From Perilla frutescens (lineage: Eukaryota; Streptophyta; Magnoliopsida; Lamiales; Lamiaceae): DNA of 64,000 nt. The translations under genes and the position numbers were made by a program. Under the pieces are notes generated by a model that was not told where the DNA came from, did not search any database, and saw only the letters and a list, made by a program, of their open reading frames with translations. Of the stretch, positions 49,089 to 60,899 are shown in pieces (within the stretch, counting starts at the first letter, position 1; each line of letters begins with the position of its first letter). The stretch spans positions 60,723,001-60,787,000 of the forward strand of contig BRKX01000003.1 in assembly GCA_026008535.1 (NCBI GenBank), read 5' to 3'.

Positions 49089-49643
49089 TGTAATAGACTC
49101 AGTTGTTTCTCTTTTGTTTTTTGTCTTTCTTTTCCCTATTTTGCAGATCTTATATTTGTAGTATATTTAATATAATAAAGTTGAGAACTTTACTGTATTT
49201 GAGAATGAAAATGAGAAAGATCAGAGGAGAGGAAGTAGGGAGAAAAGAGGAAGAAAAGGGGCGAGATCTGAATATAGTTCTTCATATCATTTCTTACGCA
49301 AAAAGGGGTATTTAAACTATACAAGGCTAGGGACCACAACCTTCTACATGTAAATAACCGTAAGTAGCTAAACTGGGCCACCTTTAATTGAAAGCAAGAA
49401 ATAAAAGCCCAAATATAAAATTAAACACAAGCCCAACTAAAAGACCCATTTTGAATAGAGCTCCTATCCATTGCTCTTGCTGACCCGACACTCTATCCAA
49501 CACCACCTTCATCGGTCAACTCCAGAATCCCCAATTCACCATAATCATCAACCTCTGAAGATTGAATCTTTAATCCCTCACCATTGCCCATAGTCTTCCC
49601 CTTTGTCTGAACAATCGCTCCAGCCCTCTTCCTACCCACAACA
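49089..49643 (-). repeat. 3' LTR of element 2
   Basis: 555 bp. On the minus strand it starts TGTTGTGGG and ends GTCTATTACA. The Pol reading frame continues into it up to a stop at 49493. Confidence 0.94.
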
Positions 49644-52600
49644 TTACCCCCCTCTGGAAGATCTAGCCGATAGGCTACCTTTCCAATTTTCTCCAGAATC
49701 GTATAAGGTCCAAAGAATCTTGAAGCTAATTTAAGATTCTTCCGGAGCTGAATCGAATTATGTCGATAAGGCTGAATTTTTAAATAAACTTGTTCTCCCA
49801 CCTCAAAGTATCTCTTAACTCTGTTTTTGTCTGCATAGACCTTCATCCTATTCTGAGCCTCGTGTAGGTTCTCCTTCAGTTGTTGGAGCATGAGTTTTCT
49901 CTCCTGCACTAAATCCTTCACTTCCTCTTGTTGTGCATCCAAATAGGGCCCAAGAGTGAGATAAGGGAGTGGATACCCGTACAAGGCTTGGAATGGAGTG
50001 GTTTTGAGTGAGGTATGAAAGTTAGTGTTGTACCAGTGCTCTGCTAGGGAGAGCCATTTAAACCACTGTTTAGGATGACTTGAAGTCATACACCTAAGAT
50101 AGTTCTCGAGGCACTGATTGAGTCTTTCCGTTTGTCCGTCTGATTGTGGGTGATAAGATGAAGAAAAATTTAGTGTCACACCCATTATCTTGAAGAGTTC
50201 TCTCCAGAAATTACTTGTGAAAATCTTGTCCCTGTCAGTAACAATACTAATAGGCATTCCATGCAACTTGTAGACATTGTCTAGAAATAGCTTAGCCACC
50301 AATTGAGTAGAGAAGGGATGTGATAGGGCAATAAAGTGCCCAAATTTGGTTAGCCTGTCAATTACCACTAATATCACATTCTTTCCATAAGAGTTTGGCA
50401 GACCCTCCACAAAGTCCATGGTAATGTGACTCCACGGTTGTTCTGGTATAGAGAGTGGTTGTAGCAGGCCCTGTACAGCTCCATGATTAGGCTTGTTTAG
50501 CTGGCATATATCACAAGCCCTGACCAGATTTGTCACTGTCATCTTCATGTTAGGCCAGAAAAAGACTGACTTCAACCTCATATATGTGCCATTAACTCCT
50601 GAATGCCCACCATATGATGAGTTATGCATCTCAGCAAGTATCCTAGCTCTTAGGTTGGGATCTTCTCCTACAACAATCCTTCATTTATACCTCAAAAGTT
50701 CACCTGTTTGGGTAAATTTAGGGTAAGATTTTGGGTCTGCCCCCAATCCTTCTTTGATCTTCATGATAAATGGATCATCTTCATAGTTTTTGATGATTTC
50801 TTGAGTCCATGTAGGAGTAATAGTAGTGAGTGCAGTAAGTTGTACCTTCTCTCCTTGAACTCTAGACAAGGCATCAGCTGCCCTATTTTCTGTACCCTTC
50901 TTATAGTGTATTTCATAGTCAAGCCCTAATAATTTTGTAATCTATTTCTGCTGCATGGGGTTCATAACTTTCTGGTCGAGCAAGTATTTCAAAGCTTGCT
51001 GATCAGTCCTTATAATGAACCTACTACCTTGCAGGTAGTGTCTCCACTTGTTGATTGCCATAAGAACAGCCAAAAACTCCCTCTCAAGACTGATTCCTTG
51101 GGCAAAGAGATTTGCTAAGGAAAGCAATGGGCCTTCCTCTCTGCATCAGTACAGCCCCCAACCCTGCTTCACTAGCATCTGTTTCCAAAATAAATGGTAG
51201 TGTGAAGTCAGATAATGCTAACACAGGGGCTTGTATCATAGCTTTCTTAAGGAGTTTGAAAGCTTGATCTGCCTCTAGTCCCCACTTGAAATTATTCTTC
51301 TTCAAGAGGGTGGTTAGAGGTTTTCTAATAGCACCATACCCCTTGATAAACTTCCTATAGTAGCCTGTAAGGCCTAGGAATCTCCTCAATTGCTTCACAC
51401 TTTGGGGTGTGGGCCAGTTTACCATGGCTTCAATCTTTTGTGGGTCAGTAAAGACCCCTTCCTCATTGATTATGTGCCCCAAATACTCAATACTGGTCTG
51501 CCCAAAGTGGCATTTAGACCTCTTAGCATACAAGGTGTGCTTCCTTAGTAAAGAGAAAACCTCCCTAAGATGTTGCAAGTGTGCTTCCCAACTTGAGCTG
51601 TAGACTAGGATGTCGTCAAAGAATACCAAAACATACTTCCTCAAACAGTCCCTGAAAACTTGATTCATTAGAGATTGGAATATGGCAGGTGCGTTGCACA
51701 ACCCGAATGCCATAACAAGAAACTCATAGTGGCCACTATGAGTCCTAAATGCATTCAAGTATCTATGCTCTGGCTGCATGAGGATCTGGAAGTATCCAGA
51801 TCTCAAATCAATCTTTGAAAAGTATCTTGAGCCATTCAACTCATCTAATAACTCATCAATCACTGGGATGGGGTAATCATGTTTGATTGTGAGCTCATTC
51901 AAATATCTATAATCTACACACAATCTCCATGTCCCATCTTTCTTCTTGACTAATAGTACTGGTGATGAGAATGGACTTTTACTATGTTGAATAACTCCTG
52001 AATCCAGTAGCTCTTTAACAATTCTTTCAATTGCATCCTTATGGTTGTGTGATGACCTGTAAGGATATTAGTGTTTGGGCACGCTCCCTGGTTTTAACTC
52101 AATCTGGTGTTCAACTCCCCAGCCCGGTGGAAGGCCCTCAGGGTCTTTGAACACATCTTCAAATTCTGTAACTAGCCCATCTAATGTTTGATTCTGCGTA
52201 CCTTTTGGTTTCTGCATTGTGACAAAAAACACTTCCTCCACTGCAGCCCTAGTATTAGTGTGTAGCAACTTGTACAAGGCATGGTGTGAGATGAATTGAC
52301 ACTCAGCCTGTGATTTCTGAGCAAGCATTTTTATCTTTTTACCCCCCACTGAATAGTCATAGACATGTTGTCATAATCTAGCTTAATAGGGGTGCACACT
52401 TTTAGCCAATCACCCCCTAAAATGATGTCACAACCCTCGTGCTGTAATAGCCTCAATGAATGCCTCAACTCCTACCCTTGTATCTGCCAGCCAAAATTAG
52501 AGGCCTGTGAGGAGCTAATGAGCCTCTGCCCGTTAGCTACCTGATGAGCAAGGGTGTAGCTGGGATCACTTCACACCCTAACTGATGAGCAGTAGATTCC

Positions 52601-53920
52601 TTGAGAAAACTTAGTGTGTTACCTGTATCCACTAATATCTGCAGAGTGTGCCCATCACAAGTTCCTCTGAACCTTAGAGTGGTAATGATGTCCTCCCCCT
52701 TAAGAGTATTAAGAGAGACTAGCTTGTAGTTCTACTAGGTTACTGTCTTTGTCTGGTTCTTCTAACAGAGTAGCAGACTGCAGATAAGCCAGCTCTTCTT
52801 CCTCAGACATGACCATATAGTAGACTCTGTGCTGACACCTGTGGCCTGGAGTATACTTTTCTTCACAATTGTAACATAAGCCTTGTGCCCTTCTATCTGC
52901 CATTTGTGCTGAAGTTAAGAGTTTAGTAGGTGCTTTTGAGGGTTGATTGGACCTGTTAGGTGTCAGCTGAGAGGGTTGTTGTTTCTGTTGAATATTTGCG
53001 CAGCTGTTAGGATAAGACCTGGTATTCCCCTTAATCTTCTTGGTGAGTGCCTCAATGGTAATGAGTTGATTTTTTCCCAACTCAATGGCTTGTTCAAGGG
53101 TGGTAGGGTTGAACATATTAATAGCTGCCCTTAATTCATCACTTAATCCACTAAGAAAGCTAGCAGTGAAGTATGCTTTTGTATATGTTCCACCACCACA
53201 CATCACCATACACTCTTTCAGCTCCTCAAATTTATCCACATACTCTAGATAGTCTCCAGTGTGTTTGAGTTTGTTAAATTCCAATATTATCTTAGAAGTC
53301 TTTAATTCTTCAAACTTGGCTGCCACCACTTCCATAAACTGATCCCATGTGACTTCACTGTACTTAGAGCTGAAGTTCTGGTACCACACTACTGCTCTTT
53401 CTTCAAAATTCAGTGTTGCCAAAGTTACTTTTTGGTCATCTGGTAAGTTAGGTATTAGTTTAAAGTAACCTGCACAACGTAGCATCCAAACTCTTGGGTT
53501 GGAACCATCAAACTTAGGAAATTCCACCTTGGGACGAGGGGTGTACACCTGATTGTTGTATGGTTCAGTAATTGTTGTTTCTTTGCAGATATTGGTATGG
53601 TTTCTTGTTTGAGAACCTTGTCCAACAAAGTGTTGTGGAGGGGGGCCTAAAACTAATCCCTCTTCACTGATCATCTTTTTAGGGCTTGCATTCATCAATT
53701 GTAATTGAAGAGTAGACATAGTTTTAGCTAACTGATCGAATTTTTCATTCATACCTTCATGAATTTCTGTAATTTTTTTATTCATATCTTCACTGATTCC
53801 TGCCATTTGCTCTTGTAGTTTCTGCTCTGCAGCATCTCTCTTCATGGTCTCTGTCTGCCAAATCTGTTGCAGTTTGTTTTGCCCTTCCTGCAGCTCCTTA
53901 AGTCTGGTCCCATCCGCCAT
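49493..53920 (-). pseudogene. Broken gag-pol of element 2
   Basis: Gag starts at 53920 (MADGTRLKELQEGQNK), has a coiled-coil-like N-terminus, and reaches CYNCEEKYTPGHRC before a frameshift near 52710. Protease (LVDTGNTLSF) lies near 52620. Reverse transcriptase and connection are open over 51923-51084 (FFDDILVYSS). RNase H is split by a small deletion near 51090. Stops occur at about 52067 (TAA), 50942 (TAG) and 50681 (TGA). Integrase is open from 50629 (HNSSYGGHSG; MDFVEGLPNS; TDRDKIFTS; HPQSDGQTERL). After VAYRLDLP the expected C-terminus is missing and the frame runs straight into the purine tract and the LTR, ending at 49493. It keeps the connection region that element 1 has lost. Confidence 0.92.
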
Positions 53921-53950
53921 GGCCAAGGAAGCTTGGCTTTGGATACCAAA

Positions 53951-54505
53951 TGTAATAGACTCAGTTGTTTCTCTTTTGTTTTTTGTCTTTCTTTTCCCTA
54001 TTTTGTAGATCTTATATTTGTAGTATATTTAATATAATAAAGTTGAGAACTTTACTGTATTTGAGAATGAAAATGAGAAAGATCAGAGGAGAGGAAGTAG
54101 GGAGAAAAAGAGGAAGAAAAGGGGCGAGATCTGAATATAGTTCTTCATATCATTTCTTACGCAAAAAGGGGTATTTAAACTATACAAGGCTAGGGACCAC
54201 AACCTTCTACATGCAAATAACCGTAAGTAGCTAAACTGGCCAACTTTAATTGAAAGCAAGAAATAAAAGCCCAAATATAAAATTAAACACAAGCCCAACT
54301 AAAAGACCCATTTTGAATAGAGCTCCTATCCATTGCTCTTGTTGACCCGACACTCTATCCAACACCACCTTCATCGGTCAACTCCAGAATCCCTAATTCA
54401 CCATAATCATCAACCTCTGAAGATTGAATCTTTAATCCCTCACCATTGCCCATAGCCTTCCCCTTTGTCTGAACAATCGCTCTAGCCCTCTTCCTACCCA
54501 CAACA
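53951..54505 (-). repeat. 5' LTR of element 2
   Basis: 555-bp partner of 49089-49643. It lies about 0.4 kb upstream of the first exon of the LSD1-like gene and is transcribed away from it. Confidence 0.94.
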
Positions 54506-54510
54506 ATCAG

Positions 54511-55469
54511 TTGGCTCAAAATTTGGCTATTTTATTGCTATGGGCTTTTAATATGGGCCCATTCCTAACAATTCAAAGTCTTATTCATAATTTACAAAAA
54601 CTAAAATTTATATTTTTCTTAAGAAGAGAGAGAATGTATTTAAGAAATAAATAGAATTAAGGATCTAGAGGTGGTTGACATATTTTTTATTTAAAATATT
54701 AATAAATTATTTTTTTATGAAATAATTCCGAGAAAAATAAGTTTTATATTCATCTCCGTTTGGGGTAATTAGCAAGAAAAGTCAAACCCTCCCTTTTTTG
54801 TAAAAATTTCAACGGAGATTGGTGAAGAACAAAATTGTATGTAATCTAGAATCCAATCTCGTAAAAATCTAACTACATTTGCTTGTTATTGTTGATTGAT
54901 ACAGTAAAATTCTCAACGATTCGGAGAAATCGTATCTCCCATTTTATAGAAATTCATCTATTTCATCGCAGGTAAGAAATCGATCTTGTGTTTTTTTTAT
55001 TCAATTTTCGAGTTACCAAAATTTTTGTTCATCAAATTACACGATACGTGAAACTCCTTTGCGAGATCTCGTATTTTTCTCTTTTTTTTAGGGTTTCTGT
55101 TTGTTTACGTCAAATTGTTTTGCTTTTGGTAATGAAGAGGTTTTCTCTCTCTCTTTTTTTTTTTCATTATTTGGATCAATTGCATTTCAAAATTATTTTT
55201 TTCGTGGATTTTTTGTCCACAAAATAAGATCTTCATTCCAATTTATTTATTGTTAGCCTATTGTGCTTTTCGATGAATGTTACAACTAAATTAGATTATG
55301 TTTTTTTGCACTTTTTTGCTCAAATTGAATCGATTTACCAATATATGAAGCCCTAGATATGTTGGGAAATTACTCAAAATTTTCCCGTAGCTTGTGTATG
55401 CTACTTTTCTGCACCATGTGCTAATTTGTTTTGTTTTTGTCCCTTCCCAAAAATTTGGATTTTGTAGAA
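54511..55469 (+). promoter_or_regulatory. Promoter, untranslated first exon and first intron of the LSD1-like gene
   Basis: A 5' splice site CGCAG|GTAAGAAAT at 54971/54972 and a 3' site TTTTGTAG|AAATG at 55466/55467 define a leader intron of about 495 bp. The transcript start probably lies between 54780 and 54930, but no clear TATA box is seen. This arrangement (non-coding first exon) is common for plant LSD1-family genes. Confidence 0.55.
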
Positions 55470-58125
55470 ATGCAGAGCCAACTTGTTTGCAGCGGGTGTA
55501 GGACGGTGCTTCTTTACCCCAGAGGAGCTACTAATGTTTGCTGCGCAATATGCAATGTGGTGACTTCCGTGCCTCCTGCTGGTAAATATCGAAACTCATG
55601 TATCTAGGAAATATTTCATTTTCAATGCAAATGTGCTGCTTGAACTTCTTTGCAATTTCCTCCCCTATTCTGGTATTGTTGAGCTGAAATTTCCGGAGGA
55701 TGTGTGCTTATGATATATTGTTCGTTCCTTTTAAGCTTCAATAGCGAGGCTAATATAATCAACAATTAGAAATATTATAATTTATCTTCTTCAGCATTAC
55801 ACAATCCAGGAGCATTATCACTTCGCAAATGGTATTGTCCACATTTGGGGCCTTCACTGCTTATGTTTTGGATATTAATGTAATTCTTCCTATAGCTTCT
55901 GGGCTCGGCATGTATACTTCTCTGTTTGCTGGACTGTTTTCCTTGTTGATGGCCTGCCACTCGCAGGCAATGCTTCACATTGTTTTGTTTATTTCATAGT
56001 AGTCGAAGGGGTCATTAGCTGATTATATTTGATTGAAAAAGTGCATGAAAGCAGAAGGGGAAGAAAGTACATTAATTTAACTGAATAGAAAGATTTACAG
56101 TAGGAAATCCGGAAATAATTTCCGTCAGACCAAATCTAGACGTGCCCAGCCAAAAGGTTGTACACTTGTACACAAAGACTAATTTTCTCCTGTCTGGATG
56201 CTTACCCAAAGCCCTTACTTAATAATTGAGATTCCTAATAACTAGGCAAATGATTAATCACCAGGCCAGTTTTTCATACCCTTACCTTGTTCGAGTGCTC
56301 CCCCAAAGGGAATAGCAAAATCCTCTCTATAAATCTTGCTCAGTAAAGGATATCTTCAGGGTACTGTATTCAGCATCTCCTAGATAATGTAAAATTTTAA
56401 CATGTTAAAGGAAGGAATTGCTGCTGTACTAATTTCCTGCCACCGAGGGACTTTGAAAAGGCACAGATTTTGGGTGCTTGTTGTTTTCTCTTAGCAGTTG
56501 ATTTTGACTAGAAGCAAACATGTGTGCTTATTTCCGCGTGCCTCCGTTTGGGTCTCTATGTTTCTTGTTTGTTACAATTTTAATGAAGTTATATTGCTAT
56601 ACGCAGGGATGGAAATGGCTCAATTAATATGTGGAGGTTGCCGAACATTACTTATGCATGCCCGAGGTGCTGCTAGTGTCAGATGCTCTTGCTGCCACAC
56701 AGTGAACCTGGTACCTGGTATGATTTGATGGATCAGAACTCTCGATACCTTTATGATATTAACCTCAAACCAGTTTCTATAACTCTTCCTATTTGGGACC
56801 TTTGTGTCTGTTCTCAATTTTTATCTGATTGTTGCCGAATGATGTATTTGCAGCGCCAGCTGCAGCAGCACCTCCACCAGCACCTAATAATATTGCTCAT
56901 GTCAACTGTGGAAACTGCCATACCATGCTGATGTATCCAGCTGGAGCTCCATCAGTTAAATGTGCAATTTGCCATTTCATTACAAATGTGAATGTTAGTA
57001 CTTTGCTCTTACTTTTGTTTTTACTCTTCTTCACCTGCACCTTTCACTTGAAAAAATCTGGCAAATAGGACTGAGACAACCTGTTTTCTGTTATTATCCT
57101 TTGCCAAAGACTTAACTTCAAAAGAAGAAAATGGCATCCCTGTGTTATTTCGGTCGACTTATTTATTTAGTTGTGAGCTTAACTTGCCTCTAAAGAAAAT
57201 AGATAAGAACATTATAATAGTTGTGAGCTTAACTTGTATATTTCTTACTATCTTATAATGGTTATTATTTAATGTCTTTTTCAAAATTTCACTACCTGAT
57301 TAACTAAAAGAACTGAAGCATAGAATGTGAGAAGGGGTACTACTGGGGGATGATGAGTCCCTTCTTTCTTCCTCTTTTACAAGTATGTATGCATTGTGAA
57401 AATAATGAGAAAATGCCAATGCAGAAAACGAGAAGGCTGCATCATTAGGGAATGAAGAATCGATTTCTCATTCTTTTCCTTTACGAGCGTGCATGAAGTT
57501 CTATTGTGTACTATACATGTTACCATACTAGTTTGCACTACTTATGGGTCACAAATGTATGTTTTTGCAAAATGAGATGAAAAAATGTGTACCGGAAAAA
57601 GGAGATATGATGATGCTTTGTGTTATATTTATGGTAATTTCTCTGATTATTGGCTTCGGAAGGGTGCTGGATGCCATTAATGATCTATGCAGGGTAATCT
57701 TGAATCAAAATGCTAAAATGTATGTGTGTTTATATATTGGCATGTCTCTTCTTATGCAGATTGGTATGCAGATTGGTGACGCCAGGCATATTTCTTTACA
57801 TAGACCTGGTGGGATCTTAACATCTGCATCACCTACTTCCTCGGTTAGTTAGTTTCTCCGACATACTTTCCTCAGTTAAGAAAATATGGGTTTTCACGTT
57901 GATAATAAGTTTCTGGGTCTGTTTCAGGCATCTCCCTACTCTCATAATCAAACAGTCGTCGTGCAGAATCCAATGACTGTTGATGAAAGTGGCAAGTTGG
58001 TGAGTTGTTTGACTCTAGCCATTGTATGCTGATCACTTTCCTTATTATTTTCGATACTTAATTTGATGTGTCGATTTAATTTATCTTCACAGGTGAACAA
58101 TGTTGTCGTTGGTGTGACAACTTAG
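55470..58125 (+). CDS. LSD1: LSD1-type zinc-finger protein
   Basis: In Arabidopsis LSD1 restrains spreading hypersensitive cell death, acting as a zinc-finger scaffold that binds bZIP factors and metacaspases. Coding exons: 55470-55581, 56607-56717, 56854-56993, 57760-57843, 57928-57999 and 58093-58125, giving 183 residues. Three LSD1 zinc fingers of the form CxxC..RGA..V.C..C are visible at about residues 7-28 (LVCSGCRTVLLYPRGATNV), 46-67 (LICGGCRTLLMHARGAASV) and 93-114 (NCGNCHTMLMYPAGAPSV). A Pro/Ala linker precedes finger 3. The C-terminus (QTVVVQNPMTVDESGKLV) is the tail characteristic of LSD1 itself. Exon 4 has two possible acceptors 12 bp apart (exon start 57760 or 57772), both in frame. 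Confidence 0.92.
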
Positions 58126-58925
58126 GAAAGCAATGAAACAGGACATCATAATCAGTTCTGGTCTTCTATTGCGAATGGCTATTTGTGATCGCTTCAAGAG
58201 TTTAGAGATATCTTGTGCATATATTCTGGCTGTAATAATTATGCATTATCTAGAATTGTTTGTATAGGAATAGGACTAAAAGGGCTGTGACTTTTTTTGT
58301 ATTATATTATATTATATGGGTCAACCTGTGAAAAGTTTTAAATTTTTTTTCATTTTTTTTGCTATTATGCTATTCAAGAACAGTATTGTACTGTAACTAA
58401 ATGTTATGAGATATAGTTGAAAAGACAAAAAGTTGTTATATACCGATGTTAATGCTTACTATATTCTCGATTCACCTCTGTGCATTTGAGATTGAACATG
58501 TAACATGCACACAATCCATATCATTTTTGTATGTGAAATGCTCTTCTGGAGTTTTGTTTGTTTTATTAGCTTTTGTTATGTAATCTAGAGAGTGTGGATA
58601 GTGTGGGAGTGATTGCTCAATTTTGCAAGTTATAGAGTGAAATACTGTTTACTAATGTGTTGTTACCCTAGACTAGATGCTATTTTCCGATCAAGATTCA
58701 CCTAAGCACATCTACTTTTTCCATCGTCATTTTTTATATTGCTGTGGGATTTTTCCCAACTACTGAAACTAACTGCATAGAGAGAAGCTCTAGGTTAGAC
58801 TAACCAAAAGGAAAATCACTAGCTGAAGAAACTGTATTTCCCATTTTGTCTCTCTATATATGTGTGTGTTTGTGTGTATGCATATTTACTAACCTCCGAT
58901 CCACTCCCATTGAACAATACACTTG
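58126..58925 (+). promoter_or_regulatory. Spacer between the LSD1-like and CASP-like genes, with TATA candidate
   Basis: It contains the 3' UTR of the LSD1-like gene and the promoter of the next gene. TATATAT at 58855-58861 lies about 65 bp before the ATG at 58926, next to a TGTGTGTG run. No other gene was found. Confidence 0.5.
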
Positions 58926-60154
58926 ATGGCCACCACCGCCGCTGTAGAAATGGCTTCAGAAGGAGGAGAAAAGCCGGAGGTTGGCCGCGACCAAGCTCCG
59001 GTGGCCTCCTTGAAGGTTGACTTGATCATGGTGTTGCTGAGAGCGCTTGCGTTTCTATCCACACTGACAGCTACTCTGATTATGGTGCTAAACAAACAGA
59101 GGAAAACCTTCTCCGTTGCGACGATCGGAACTGTGCCTCTACAAGTCACCCTCACTGCCAAGTTTCAACACACTCCTGCATTCGTGTATGATATATCCTC
59201 GATTTGTACTTTTCTTCTGCTGCATGCGATTTGAATGTGAAAATTTGAATTTCTCAGATACTTAACACACAGCGAATGTGGAAAAACACAGGTTTTTTGT
59301 GATCGCCAATGGCAATGCCACTCTCCACAACTTGCTAATGTTGGTGCTCGGTTTTGCAAGATCCAAGTTCAGTTTCAAAGGGCTTACTCCCTTAGCTATT
59401 CCACTCTTGGACTTGGTATTTCTTTTAATAATTATATGTAAATTCTTACCTAATCTACGTGTTTCTTGTGGACCGGAGGATTGCATCTTGTGTTAGTATT
59501 AGTAAGGGTAAATATGTTTTAATATCTCAAACTATTTGAAATGATATTTTAATATCCGAACTATTTAAAACTAAAATTAGAACTATTTTCCCAGTACCTA
59601 AAAAATCACATGCATGACAAGTTCACATAAATTTTGAGAGGAACTTTTATTAAATTTATGAATTGAACCAACCATTTTTATATTTCTGAGAGAGCACGTA
59701 AACTTTTACAAGTACCCAAAAATAGCCCCAATATTAGTATTTCAATAATTCGAGTGTTAAAATGTCATTTCAAATAGTGTAATATATAATTACAATTTCG
59801 GCATCAATATTAAAGCTTATTTACAATATTAGTAATTTTTTTTGAGGAATATATATTAGTAAAGTTATGTAAAACATAAAATAAGATCAGTAAAAAATAA
59901 CTTTGCATTTACAGATGAACGTGGCGATTGTTTCCGGTGGCGCAAGCGCGGCGGTTTTCATGGGGCAGCTGGGCAGGGATGGGAATTCCCACGCGAGGTG
60001 GAACAAAATATGCGACAGATTCGGCAGTTTCTGCAACCGCGGTGGCGCCGCCATGATCGTTTCATTGGTGGGGCTGTTGCTTATGACCATAATCTGCTCA
60101 ATTTCTATCATCAGGCTTCGCAAATCACTACACCAACAACAAGCTTGCTCTTAG
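58926..60154 (+). CDS. CASP-like membrane protein (CASPL1 group)
   Basis: A four-pass plasma-membrane protein of the Casparian strip membrane domain (DUF588/MARVEL-like) family. Relatives form membrane scaffolds, but the role of this member is unknown. Exons: 58926-59185, 59292-59415 and 59915-60154, giving 207 residues. The donor at 59186 (GTATG) joins GT to G to give the AFVFFVIAN that the family requires. TM1 is at about 33-55 with the conserved Arg (LLRALAF, Arg39), TM2 at about 86-108 and TM3 at about 120-145 with the conserved Asp (LLDL, Asp127). The family hallmark SGGASAAVFMGQLGRDGNSH and WNKICDRFGSFC follow, and TM4 is near 175-197. The Ala/Glu-rich N-terminus is cytosolic. The three-exon structure is typical. 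Confidence 0.92.
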
Positions 60155-60374
60155 CTCTTCTGTCATCGTTCCTTAATTAATTAATAATGTTGTTGTAATT
60201 GTGTTTATGGTTTGATATTAAGATTTATGTCAACTTATGTATTATAGTTCGATACATGTTGTATTATTGATCATGCCATGGCAAAGAGCAAATATAATAG
60301 AAATGTGAAATAGACAAAGTGTTGGTTTTGTATTATTGACGTGTGTGTGTTTTAATTTTTTTTAATTTTTTTGT

Positions 60375-60695
60375 GTTTTTAATTTTTTATTTTATTTTTT
60401 TTGTTGTCAAGGGTAACCCGCGTCTGTGTATGTATTAAACAATATTGACATGATATAGACTGAATAATTATTGCAGTCACTATGTGTTTTTAATTTTTAT
60501 TTTTTTTTTGTTAAGGGTAACCCGTTTTAATTTTTTTTGTGTTTTTAATTTTTTTTTAATTTTTTTTGTTGTCAAGGGTAACCCGCATTTTTGTATGTAT
60601 TAAACAATATTGACATGATATAGACTGAATAATTATTGCAGTCACTATATGTTTTTAATTTTTATTTTTTATTTGTTAAGGGTAACCCGCAGCCG
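60375..60695. repeat. Tandem duplication of ~165 bp next to a SINE
   Basis: Two units share GTTGTCAAGGGTAACCCG, then GTATGTATTAAACAATATTG, then GACTGAATAATTATTGCAG and GTTAAGGGTAACCCG, starting at about 60401 and 60567. The repeated GGGTAACCC is the 3' end of the SINE at 60677-60899, so the duplication carries SINE tails. Confidence 0.8.
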
Positions 60696-60899
60696 CTACC
60701 GAGATGCACACTGGGTAAACCCAGTATAGCCTGTAAACCACACAGGGGAGGTTAACCATACTTAGCAAACCACACGATTAACTACACTTGGCAAGCCAGG
60801 TGTGATAGGCTCGCACCTAGAGGTGTTGGTGGTGGATTCGAACTTGAGACCTTTGGCCTCAAGATAACACCACCCCACCATTAGACCATCCACAAGGGG
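60677..60899 (-). mobile_element. tRNA-derived SINE, minus strand
   Basis: On the minus strand this has a box A-like GGTCTAATGGTGG, a box B-like AAGTTCGAATCC and the 3' end CGGGTTACCCTTAAC. It is the same family as 810-1015 (shared TCTTGAGGCCAAAGGTCTCA, CACACCTGGCTTGCCAA and GGTAGCGGCTG). The flanks CTGTGTGCTTTTAATTATTAT and CTATATGTTTTTAATTTTTAT look like a degenerate target duplication. Confidence 0.78.

Larger units (their letters stand above)
49084..54510 (-). mobile_element. Complete Ty3/gypsy LTR retrotransposon (element 2), minus strand
   Basis: LTRs at 53951-54505 (5') and 49089-49643 (3') have identical ends on the plus strand (TGTAATAGAC..CCCACAACA). The flanks GTCAG (49084-49088) and ATCAG (54506-54510) are a target duplication with one mismatch. 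A primer-site-like TTTGGTATCCAAAGC follows the 5' LTR on the minus strand, and a GGGGGGTAA tract precedes the 3' LTR. The interior encodes gag-pol, related in Gag and Pol to element 1 but with unrelated LTR sequence. About nine differences are visible between the 555-bp LTRs. Confidence 0.94.
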
